Positions 25,669 to 32,077 of a stretch of DNA of 32,077 bases are shown here, in pieces. Each line of letters opens with the position of its first letter. Positions within the stretch are counted from its first letter, which is position 1. A program made the translations under genes and the position numbers. Source of the stretch: Elusimicrobia bacterium RIFOXYA12_FULL_57_11 (GTDB taxonomy: Bacteria; Elusimicrobiota; Elusimicrobia; Elusimicrobiales; UBA9959); the NCBI GenBank assembly GCA_001800275.1, contig MGVB01000129.1, positions 1 through 32,077 on the forward strand, written 5' to 3'. The notes beneath the pieces were generated by a model. It was not told the DNA's origin and did not search any database. It saw only the letters and a list, made by a program, of their open reading frames with translations.

Positions 25669-25698
25669 TTGCGCAGGCGGCTTTCCTAAGGCTATAAT
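25669..25698 (+). promoter_or_regulatory. Promoter of the nucleotidyl cyclase gene
   Basis: TTGCGC (25669-25674), an 18-bp spacer and TATAAT (25693-25698), giving a start near 25705 and a leader of about 37 nt. No Shine-Dalgarno sequence precedes the ATG at 25742. Confidence 0.55.
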
Positions 25699-25741
25699 AA
25701 CGGTTGATTGAAACACCACAACGCCACGCCCGGCAAGACAC

Positions 25742-26977
25742 ATGATAAACGAAAAAATAAACGCATTATTCGCGGAAGAAGAAAAAAGCGGCGAACAAAA
25801 AGTAAACATAATACGTCTGGCGGCTATCGCGGTATTTTTTGCGGATGAGCTGCTGAACTACCACGTACTGCATGCAGTGGAACCTGGCATACACGCGCGC
25901 ACGCTCTGGACGCTTGTGGCCTGGGAAACGTTCGCCCTCATGGCCTGGCATCAGGTGAACCTGCGAGGCGCGTACGCCAGGTGGATGAAGTACGTTTCCA
26001 CCGGGGTGGACGTCCTCTTCCTCACGTTCATAATAATAGCGCTTGAGGCCAACAGCGGCCCCCTGATCTCGCTCTACTACCTTTTAATAGCGCATTCAGC
26101 CCTGCGCTACAGCAGGCGGGCCATCCTGGCCGTTACCGGACTTTCAGCCGCGGGCTACGCCGCCGTATGGTGGTCCTCTTTCGGCAATCCGCGCATCCCG
26201 TCCGTTTCCACCTACGCCGCGGGTATACATATAATAGCCATGCTGGTTATGGGCGTAATCGTAAGCTACGTAGTCAAGAAGATGCGGGGCCTGGTGCTGA
26301 AATTCGCCGACAGCCTGGTACGCCGGGAACTGGCCGAAAACGCCCTCCTGCGATACGTCTCCCACCAGGTAGCGCGGCAGATACTCGATTCCCCCGACGG
26401 CGGTGCCACAATGCAGGATGGCCGGCGCACGCACGTAGCTATTCTCATATCCGACATCCGCGGCTTCACTCCCATGTCGGAAGCTATGGAACCGGAAGCC
26501 CTGTTAAAACTGCTTAACAGCTACTTCCGGCGCATGGTGGATATTGTTTTCAGGCACAACGGGACGCTGGACAAATTCGTGGGCGACGCGCTTATCGTGG
26601 TATTCAACGACCCGTTCGACCAGCCGGACGCTGAAAAGCGGGCCGTGACCTGCGCCATGGAGATGCAGAAGGAAATCATCCTCTTCAACAAGGAGCAGGA
26701 AACCGCGGGAGGAAACACATTGGGCGTAGGCATAGGCGTGCATTGCGGCCCCGTAATAGCCGGGAACGTGGGATCGGAATCCCGCATGGACTACACCGTG
26801 ATCGGGGACACTGTAAACTTCACCTCACGGTTGCAGGGCAAAGCCCCGGCTGGCGCCATCTACGTTTCCGCAGCCGTTCGAAACAGGACCAGGACCGACT
26901 TCACCTACCGGGGCCTGGGCCTGATGGAATTCAAAGGCTACAGCGAGCCGGCCGAGATACATGAACTGGCAAATTAA
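25742..26977 (+). CDS. Class III adenylate/guanylate cyclase, membrane-bound
   Basis: A 411-aa protein with an N-terminal membrane domain of about six helices (20-180) and a C-terminal class III catalytic domain (about 228-411). Both metal-binding aspartates are present (D238 in SDIRGFT, D282 in VGDALIVVF). So are the purine-selecting Lys278 (LDKFVGD) and the transition-state pair N359 and R363 (VNFTSRLQ). The domain should be active as a homodimer. The Lys and the DYTVIGDTVN context favour cAMP over cGMP. It is the only cyclic-mononucleotide enzyme seen here; no CRP-like regulator is in the window. Confidence 0.93.
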   Translation: MINEKINALFAEEEKSGEQKVNIIRLAAIAVFFADELLNYHVLHAVEPGIHARTLWTLVAWETFALMAWHQVNLRGAYARWMKYVSTGVDVLFLTFIIIALEANSGPLISLYYLLIAHSALRYSRRAILAVTGLSAAGYAAVWWSSFGNPRIPSVSTYAAGIHIIAMLVMGVIVSYVVKKMRGLVLKFADSLVRRELAENALLRYVSHQVARQILDSPDGGATMQDGRRTHVAILISDIRGFTPMSEAMEPEALLKLLNSYFRRMVDIVFRHNGTLDKFVGDALIVVFNDPFDQPDAEKRAVTCAMEMQKEIILFNKEQETAGGNTLGVGIGVHCGPVIAGNVGSESRMDYTVIGDTVNFTSRLQGKAPAGAIYVSAAVRNRTRTDFTYRGLGLMEFKGYSEPAEIHELAN

Positions 26978-27048
26978 CGGGCACCGACGCCGCGATATTG
27001 CCGGGAACCGTCCATTTTTGTAGCATTCAATACAGTCTGCCGACAGCC

Positions 27049-28335
27049 ATGCCATTATTCATCACGGCCATCATCGCCCTTTACGCAATAACCCCGGGAC
27101 AAGCCGCCCAGGCTTTTCGCTGGCAGAATGCCGCCGAAACCGCGCAGTTCCGCGCCCCCTCCCCCGGCCTTCCGGCGGACACCCTGGACGCCTGCCCGAA
27201 GCTCAACGCCCTGCGGGCTACGGACCCCTACCCGGATTCCCCGCCGGCGGTAAGGGAAGTATCCGAAGCGGGCGCGGCCTCCCTCCCCCTCCCGGCGGAC
27301 GACCTGGACAGGGCCGGCCTGCTGGAAGCGCTGCGCACCAGCCTCGACTACTGGAACTCCCGACCCGACAGCGCAAAGATAACCCTTGGCGCGGACACCT
27401 ACACAGCGGCACATCTGCGCAACACCGTAAACACGCTTATAGAGATACTTTCCACGGACATACCGGCGCAAGAGCTCCTTAAAGCCCTTCAAGCCCGCTT
27501 CCGCGTTTACCGAGCCTCCGCCGACGACGGCACAGGGAAAACCGTCATCACGGGTTATTACGAAGCGGACATACAGGTCTCAAGGAACCGGGACGAGAAG
27601 AACAGGTATGCCATACACCTGAAACCGGCCGACCTGGTAAAGACCACCCCCGCCATGGGCGCGGATTTCGACTACGGACGCTACAATGAGGCTGGAACCC
27701 TGGTCCGCCATTATTCCGCACAGGAAATACACTCCGGGGCGCTGGCCGGCAGGGAGCTGGAGCTGGTGTGGACCGAACACCCGGCCCGCCTTATGCTCAT
27801 GCAGATACAGGGCTCGGGGATATTGCGCTTCCCGGACGGCGGCCACCTGCGGGCGGGCTTTAACGGGGCCAACGGCTGGCCCTTCCGCAGCGTTCAAAAA
27901 ATCCTGATTGACTGCGGCGAGACGCCCGCGATGTCCTTCAAGGATTTCATCAGCTACCTTTCCAGTTTGCCGGCAGACAGGGAAGAGCGGCTTACGGACC
28001 TGAATCCGCGCTATATTTTTTTCCAGGCCAGGCCGAAAGAAAGCCTCCCCTACGGAGCCATAGGCCGGCCGCTGACGCCGGGCCGCTCCATAGCTATCGA
28101 CCCGGCGCACATCCCGCTTGGCCTGCCGGGCCTGTTAAAAACCAGACGGCCGGTAGCGCGGCCCGAGGGACTTGAATTCAGGGAATTCACCCGCTTTATA
28201 ACCACCCATGATACCGGCTCGGCCATACGCGGCCCAGGACGGGTAGATCTTTTCTGGGGCTCCGGCGCCACCGCGGAGACGGAAGCGTCGTCCATGAAAG
28301 CACCGGGAGAACTCTATCTCCTGGTTTTGCGCTGA
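27049..28335 (+). CDS. mltA: Membrane-bound lytic murein transglycosylase A
   Basis: A 428-aa exported protein that cleaves the MurNAc-GlcNAc bond of peptidoglycan with 1,6-anhydro formation. The MltA domain begins around TVITGYYEADIQVSR and includes MLMQIQGSGILRF. The C-terminal 3D domain has HDTGSAIRGPGRVDLFWGSG, where D400 corresponds to the catalytic Asp of E. coli MltA. The ATG at 27049 is chosen because it begins a short signal-like segment (MPLFITAIIALYAITPGQA), although that has no basic residue. A longer open frame from about 26998 uses a TTG. No lipobox cysteine is evident. The family is typical of Gram-negative bacteria. Confidence 0.9.
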   Translation: MPLFITAIIALYAITPGQAAQAFRWQNAAETAQFRAPSPGLPADTLDACPKLNALRATDPYPDSPPAVREVSEAGAASLPLPADDLDRAGLLEALRTSLDYWNSRPDSAKITLGADTYTAAHLRNTVNTLIEILSTDIPAQELLKALQARFRVYRASADDGTGKTVITGYYEADIQVSRNRDEKNRYAIHLKPADLVKTTPAMGADFDYGRYNEAGTLVRHYSAQEIHSGALAGRELELVWTEHPARLMLMQIQGSGILRFPDGGHLRAGFNGANGWPFRSVQKILIDCGETPAMSFKDFISYLSSLPADREERLTDLNPRYIFFQARPKESLPYGAIGRPLTPGRSIAIDPAHIPLGLPGLLKTRRPVARPEGLEFREFTRFITTHDTGSAIRGPGRVDLFWGSGATAETEASSMKAPGELYLLVLR

Positions 28336-28386
28336 CACCCGGCCGCCTCCCGACTCACCGCCCAAGCCCCCCGCTCCAGCCAAAAG

Positions 28387-28400
28387 CTTGACATGTCAAG
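28387..28400. promoter_or_regulatory. 14-bp perfect palindrome, operator-like
   Basis: CTTGACATGTCAAG ends 8 nt before the -35 box of the small-RNA promoter. It contains an extra TTGACA on each strand. Its position and symmetry suit a dimeric regulator. Confidence 0.5.
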
Positions 28401-28408
28401 AACCCCCC

Positions 28409-28436
28409 TTGACAAAACGTATAAATCTGCTATACT
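28409..28436 (+). promoter_or_regulatory. Consensus promoter of the small RNA
   Basis: TTGACA (28409-28414), a 16-bp spacer and TATACT (28431-28436). Transcription should start at 28441-28444. No protein gene follows in this direction. Confidence 0.8.
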
Positions 28437-28442
28437 ATCCAT

Positions 28443-28528
28443 GGAGCGGAACACCTTATCGACGGTTGCTTTCCGCTCCTTCCTTTTGAGGGAGACAGCA
28501 GCGCGGGCAAGTGCCCGCGCTTCATTTT
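28443..28528 (+). ncRNA. Candidate small RNA, about 86 nt, promoter-hairpin-terminator
   Basis: From the promoter just upstream, the transcript opens with a 9-bp perfect stem (28443-28451 with 28471-28479) around a 19-nt loop. A single-stranded purine-rich stretch (GAGGGAGACAGCA) follows, and then a terminator hairpin and T-run. This is the standard layout of an independent trans-acting sRNA. I do not recognise the family. A 30-codon ORF from ATG 28441 to 28533 spans the whole unit (first residues MERNTLSTVAFRSF). It could be leaderless, but it would have to read through both hairpins. Confidence 0.6.
28501..28528 (+). terminator. Intrinsic terminator of the small RNA
   Basis: An 8-bp perfect GC stem GCGCGGGC/GCCCGCGC (28501-28508 with 28513-28520), loop AAGT, followed by TTCATTTTTA. 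Confidence 0.8.
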
Positions 28529-28558
28529 TATAACTTGATAATGGAGAGCCGCAGATGA

Positions 28559-28695
28559 CCGGAGGGGGGCCCCGGGGTCTGGCTAGCAAAACCTTCCGAA
28601 GGCCGAGGCTTGCGTAGCGCCGAGGCCTGAGGAGGAGTGAGGCCACGGTGTGGCCGAACGTGTTTTGATAGCCAGACCCCGGGGCCCCCCTCCGG
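28559..28695. repeat. 27-bp perfect inverted repeat enclosing an 83-bp core
   Basis: 28559-28585 is the exact reverse complement of 28669-28695. After one mismatch, six more bases pair (28587-28592 with 28662-28667), so 33 of 34 positions are complementary. The core holds a second perfect hairpin (GGCCAC-GGT-GTGGCC, 28641-28655) and an 8-bp direct repeat GCCGAGGC (28602-28609 and 28619-28626). The arms are extremely GC-rich with runs of six G or C. No ORF is supported. As RNA it would form one very stable rod with internal stems. It sits 30 nt after the small-RNA terminator and 15 nt past the rlmB stop. It could be a MITE-like repeat, a structured RNA or a strong bidirectional transcription barrier. 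Confidence 0.75.
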
Positions 28696-28710
28696 CGACC
28701 TCACCTGGCA

Positions 28711-29439
28711 CTATATTTTTTTGGAGAGCTCGTAGAAGACTATCGCAGCGGCGTTGCCGGCGTTCAGGCTTTCCACGCCGCCTTTCTGCGGAATGGAGAT
28801 CAGCTCATCGCAATGCTCGCGGGTTTTTGCGTGCAGCCCGGAACCCTCGGAACCTATAACGATAACCGCCGGCAGCGTAAAATCCACTTGCGGCAGGGGC
28901 TTGCCGCCCATCTCCATGCCGTAAATCCAGAAACCTTTTTCCTTCAGCTTTATTATAGTCTGGTTAAGATTGACGACCTCTATAACGTTCAGCCGCTCTG
29001 CCGCCCCGGAGGCCGCCTTCTGCGCGGTAGGCGTAAGGCCCGCGGAACGCCGCTCCGGCAGGATGATCGTTGAGACCCCGAGACACGCGGCCGACCTTAT
29101 TATCGCCCCCAGATTCATGGGATCAGTGATCCCGTCCAACCCCGCCCAGATAGTTTTTTTCAGGTCTTTCTCTAGCGCTATGGCGCCATCGACATCCACC
29201 TTGCCCGGCATTTCAGCTTCCACCATCACGCCCTGGTGATTACCGCCCCTGGCGAGTTTCTCCAGAGTACGCTGGTCGCAAAAATCCACGGGCACCCCCT
29301 TATCCCTGGCCAGCGCCACCAGGTCCCGCACGCGCTGCCCGCCTTCCCCGCGCGACAGATACAGACGTAAAACACGGCGGCGGCCGGCAGCAAGCACCTC
29401 TTCGGCGGTATTAAAACCATACAAAAACTCAATAGCCAT
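28711..29439 (-). CDS. rlmB: RlmB/TrmH-family rRNA 2'-O-methyltransferase
   Basis: A 242-aa SPOUT methyltransferase with an N-terminal substrate-binding domain (about 1-75, YGFNTAEEVL) and a C-terminal knotted domain. Motif 1 is LDGITDPMNLGAIIRSA, motif 2 IVIGSEGSGL and motif 3 ISIPQKGGVESLNAG, the SAM-binding trefoil. The layout matches RlmB, which methylates G2251 of 23S rRNA, although other TrmH-type rRNA or tRNA enzymes look similar. The start MAIEFLYG at 29439 is chosen over a longer frame whose 96 extra residues overlap the neighbouring gene and lack homology. There is no ribosome site; the gap to the upstream gene is 41 nt. Confidence 0.9.
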   Translation of the reverse strand: MAIEFLYGFNTAEEVLAAGRRRVLRLYLSRGEGGQRVRDLVALARDKGVPVDFCDQRTLEKLARGGNHQGVMVEAEMPGKVDVDGAIALEKDLKKTIWAGLDGITDPMNLGAIIRSAACLGVSTIILPERRSAGLTPTAQKAASGAAERLNVIEVVNLNQTIIKLKEKGFWIYGMEMGGKPLPQVDFTLPAVIVIGSEGSGLHAKTREHCDELISIPQKGGVESLNAGNAAAIVFYELSKKI

Positions 29440-29480
29440 ATTATTAGCCGGAAGATTAAGATTCTTTACAGGGCACGCCT

Positions 29481-31127
29481 TTAAAACGGAGACGGGTAGA
29501 CCGGGTCCTTCTCTCTGGAGATGACATACAGCAGCGCTATCAGAATCTGCGCCGGATGCGCGAGGCGGGCGAAATCGTAATCCATGTGCACCTGGAAACG
29601 GTCCGGAGAAGAGGGGTCCAGGAAAACAAACCCGGCCCTGCGGTCCTGGACAAAAATACCATAGCGGGCCCTCAGCGCGCCGCCCAGGTTGCCGAAAAGC
29701 TTCCGCATCAGGCGGATCCTGGGACAATCGTCCTGTATCGCAAAGATCACGAGGTTATCCGTATCCACAAAATCCCACCTGCGGGCGGGAGCGCCCTTTT
29801 TGGGAACCAGGCGCGCAACCTCTTTTCCGGACCCGTCACGTATGAGGCAGTATGTTATTTCCCGGGCAGCCTCCATCACAAGGTTAGATTGCGCGTCATA
29901 AAGGGACATTACGCGTTTCGTCGTCGCGTACGAGATAATGCCCATAAAAAGCGGCACGATAAACACACCTTCGGGCACGGACGCGAAGAAGCGCCCGCCA
30001 GGCAGCCATAAAAAAGCGTCTATCACGGCAGCCCCGCGGCCGGTAAAGTCCAGCACACTCCAGGCGGCGTGGAAGAACAGACAGCCATAAACAGCGACCA
30101 CAAAATAAATTTCGTGCCCATACTGGAACGACGCCATAAGCAGCTGTTTTTGCCTGGTAACCACGCTATACGTGACGTCTTTTATGGTGGCCGCCCTTGA
30201 AACGATAAATGGGAAAAAGAAGTCCGGCGGGACCTCGGCCGGGGGAGGAGACAGCTTGGGATTCCGATAAGATGACGCCATGGAGCGCGCCAGGAAAGAC
30301 CCCAGGAACCAGAAAGCCAGGAGCCCGCCCCAGAAAATGACCGGCAGGGGCTTGCGCTCGTAGTAGGGGGCAGCCGATTTGTCCCTGGTCTTTTTCGCCA
30401 GCTCCTCGAACAGGTCATGCGCAGCGCGGCCGGCGGAATCGGCGACCAACTGCGCCGCGGACGGGGGAGCATCCACAACGGCCACCCCCGGCTCCGCCTC
30501 CGCAGAAGTCAAACTGGAGGCGGCCACAGCGGCGCTGGAAACCGCCGCTTCCGTCTCCGGGCCGCTGACATTCTTCGCGCCGGGGTCACCCCCGGGCTCC
30601 TCCGCTTCGGCCGCTTCCTTTTTTACGCGGACGACTTTTGGCCGCTTTGAAAGCTCTACATTCTCCCCGGGCTTGCGCACAGTAGAAAGTACGCCGCGGA
30701 AGTCTCCTTCCGCGATATTGATGGCGGCCACCGAATAAGAAACCCCGTTGTAAGTAAGAAAAGCCATGCAGGCCTGGTTACCGAACATCTCATATGCCGC
30801 GTAATGGGCGCTCGCAACACCATGCAGCGTCAGTGTTTTTATGTCGCCGTAAATAACGGCGCCTTTGCCGCGCAGGGAGTCGACGTTCTCTTTGACACGG
30901 GCTTTAAGGTAGTAATCGCTCAGCTCAGACTCCTGCTTCGCGAACTCGAAAGTGGACCGCCCCTTTTCCAGCTTCAGCGTAACGAACGGGTCGTCACTTT
31001 TCCCCTGAGTCCAGCCCGCGGGGAAATCCACGGCTATTTTCTCGCTCCTGTCACGAAATTCCCCGGCCAAAGCCGGAAGGGACAAAGCAAGAACCATGGC
31101 CGCACTGACAAAAGACATCTTTTTCAT
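29481..31127 (-). CDS. Exported/membrane protein of unknown function, 548 aa
   Basis: Signal peptide at 1-21 (MSFVSAAMVLALSLPALA, cleavage before GEF). A 130-residue exported domain follows, then a long low-complexity Ala/Glu/Ser/Pro linker (about 165-250), a membrane helix (VIFWGGLLAFWFLGSFLA, about 265-282) and two further helices. The C-terminal domain of about 130 aa carries strand-like segments (SNLVMEAAREITYCLIRD, AGFVFLDPSSPDRFQVHMDYD) that faintly recall the LURP-one/scramblase fold. I do not recognise the whole protein. The order exported domain - helix - helices - probable cytosolic barrel suggests a link between envelope and cytoplasm. It precedes rlmB on the same strand. Confidence 0.75.
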   Translation of the reverse strand: MKKMSFVSAAMVLALSLPALAGEFRDRSEKIAVDFPAGWTQGKSDDPFVTLKLEKGRSTFEFAKQESELSDYYLKARVKENVDSLRGKGAVIYGDIKTLTLHGVASAHYAAYEMFGNQACMAFLTYNGVSYSVAAINIAEGDFRGVLSTVRKPGENVELSKRPKVVRVKKEAAEAEEPGGDPGAKNVSGPETEAAVSSAAVAASSLTSAEAEPGVAVVDAPPSAAQLVADSAGRAAHDLFEELAKKTRDKSAAPYYERKPLPVIFWGGLLAFWFLGSFLARSMASSYRNPKLSPPPAEVPPDFFFPFIVSRAATIKDVTYSVVTRQKQLLMASFQYGHEIYFVVAVYGCLFFHAAWSVLDFTGRGAAVIDAFLWLPGGRFFASVPEGVFIVPLFMGIISYATTKRVMSLYDAQSNLVMEAAREITYCLIRDGSGKEVARLVPKKGAPARRWDFVDTDNLVIFAIQDDCPRIRLMRKLFGNLGGALRARYGIFVQDRRAGFVFLDPSSPDRFQVHMDYDFARLAHPAQILIALLYVISREKDPVYPSPF

Positions 31128-31221
31128 AGCGTCAAAAATAAAAAGCGGACGGGACTCCCCGCAAAGCCGTTAACGACAGGCACCGCGCTTGCAAAAGTAT
31201 AGAACATTATATGGCGCAAAG

Positions 31222-32077
31222 TCACACATGCCCGTGCCGGTGATGCGCGTCCGGAAGATGCGGGTGCGCATGCTCCACGGGATCGTGCCGGTGAAGGTGG
31301 GAATGCTTTGGTTCGATAAATCCCTCATGCGCGTGGGCATGGTGCCCGTCACCGTGCGCGTGGGCATGGTCGTGCGCCAGCGGGTCATGCCGGTGGACGT
31401 GGGCGTGGCGCTCCAGCGCCAAAGCAAGAAAAGCCGCCAGCATAAGGGCGCCGCCGGCCAGCAGGCGCGCCGTGAACGGCTCTCCTAACACTAGCACGCC
31501 CAGTGCCGCGCCCATGAAAGGATACGAACCAAAAAAAGCGCCGGCCCTGGATGCCCCGAGGCCCCTCATCGCCATGATAAAAAGAACAAGACTTGCGCCG
31601 TAACTCACAAAACCCAGGGCCAATGCGGCAAGAACGGACTTCCAGGGCGGGAAGCTCCCGTACAAATAGAGCGCCAGCAGGCCGTTCACAGCGCCACCCG
31701 CCAGGCCTTTTATAGCGCCAAGTATTACAGGGTCCTTAATTGACACACGGGCGGTAAGGTTATTGTCCACCGCCCAGAACAAACTTGAAGCCAGCACCAA
31801 GACGGCCCCCGGTCCCAACCTTATCCCCCCGCCTTCCCAGGAAAGCACACAGGCCCCGCAGGTTATCAACGCGGCCGCCGCCCAGAAACGCCGCCCGCCG
31901 TGCTCCCTGAAAACAATTACGGCGATCAGCGAGGTGAACACTAGTTCGAAATTAAGCAGCATGGAAGCCGAAGACGAAGACGACAGGTTCAGGCCGGTAA
32001 ATAACAGCAGCGGGGCCAGCACACCGCCGGCGAGGACAAAACCCCCTACATACGGCAGGTCGCGCCGATCCAGCGGG
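31222..32077 (-). CDS. EamA (DMT) transporter with histidine-rich C-terminus (partial)
   Basis: The open frame continues past the right edge, so the N-terminus is missing. Residues read from the edge, PLDRRDLPYVGGFVLAGG, join the first visible helix without a stop; a GTG at 32022 is therefore not the true start. About eight hydrophobic helices remain, and the second EamA repeat is complete (GALKGL-like IKGLAGGAV..., GEPFTARLLAGGALML). The last roughly 60 residues are dominated by His with Asp and Ala (HAHVHRHDPLAHDHAHAHG and a second HLHRHDPVEHAHPHLPD), a likely metal-binding cytoplasmic tail. DMT transporters export metabolites; here a metal or metal-chelate cargo, or metal sensing, is suggested but unproved. 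Confidence 0.88.
   Translation of the reverse strand, partial: PLDRRDLPYVGGFVLAGGVLAPLLLFTGLNLSSSSSASMLLNFELVFTSLIAVIVFREHGGRRFWAAAALITCGACVLSWEGGGIRLGPGAVLVLASSLFWAVDNNLTARVSIKDPVILGAIKGLAGGAVNGLLALYLYGSFPPWKSVLAALALGFVSYGASLVLFIMAMRGLGASRAGAFFGSYPFMGAALGVLVLGEPFTARLLAGGALMLAAFLALALERHAHVHRHDPLAHDHAHAHGDGHHAHAHEGFIEPKHSHLHRHDPVEHAHPHLPDAHHRHGHV

Noticed and set aside
28314-28646. Minus-strand open frame of 110 codons across the sRNA and the inverted repeat
   Set aside because: It runs through a terminator, a promoter and a long inverted repeat; no domain or start signal.
31250-31420. Repetitive GC-rich pattern resembling a tandem DNA repeat near the right edge
   Set aside because: It is explained by His/Asp/Ala codons of the EamA tail; units are irregular at DNA level and it is not a CRISPR array.

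Overview
This is a GC-rich, gene-dense bacterial stretch with about 29 protein genes or gene fragments, one tRNA, two candidate small RNAs and two unusual structured intergenic elements. MltA (an outer-membrane murein hydrolase family), several exported proteins with clear signal peptides and an intact PiT/PhoBR module point to a Gram-negative (diderm) bacterium. There is no 16S or ribosomal-protein gene in the window. The gene styles remind me of uncultured lineages such as Elusimicrobiota, but that is an impression, not a result. No IS element, CRISPR array or phage gene was seen.

Layout. 1-5870 (minus): start of an SDR/epimerase gene, a Ycf46-like AAA+ ATPase, a palindrome-bounded intergenic element, tRNA-Arg(CCG), an exported FlgO-like/MORN-variant protein, and alaS. 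6007-9689 (minus): phosphate module, with PiT transporter, its DUF47 partner, a four-repeat 11-bp-phased Pho box, a PhoR-like kinase without membrane segments, and PhoB. 9730-14766 (minus): a tightly overlapping four-gene set of DUF4178-like membrane protein, spermidine-synthase-like fusion protein, FemAB-like transferase and DUF350 membrane protein. It reads towards phoBR and looks like an envelope/polyamine-related module. 14818-15561 (plus): tilS, with an apparently leaderless promoter. 15570-22447 (minus): dicarboxylate symporter, stand-alone receiver, NAD(P)HX epimerase, Yip1-like protein, SppA, and two membrane GGDEF proteins. 22506-24496 (minus): exported agmatine/peptidylarginine-deiminase-like protein and class A acid phosphatase. 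24593-24790 (plus): a 65-codon remnant resembling the two ends of pyroglutamyl peptidase. 24808-25605 (minus): small membrane protein preceded by a long structured leader or ncRNA with a consensus promoter. 25742-28335 (plus): class III nucleotidyl cyclase and MltA. 28387-28695: palindromic site, consensus promoter, about 90-nt small RNA with terminator, then a 27-bp perfect inverted repeat enclosing 83 bp. 28711-32077 (minus): RlmB/TrmH-type methyltransferase, an exported/membrane orphan of 548 aa, and an EamA transporter with a histidine-rich tail that continues past the window.

How it fits together. The central theme is the cell envelope and phosphate. PhoB probably controls the DUF47-pit operon through the Pho box. 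The DUF4178/SpeE-like/FemAB/DUF350 set lies directly upstream of phoB in the same direction with only 40 nt between. Second-messenger output is represented by two GGDEF proteins (only one with an inhibitory site) and one adenylate/guanylate cyclase. The most unusual material is (i) the spermidine-synthase-like protein fused to a membrane anchor and an exported domain, in an operon with FemAB, (ii) the soluble PhoR, (iii) the two ncRNA candidates and (iv) the two structured intergenic elements.
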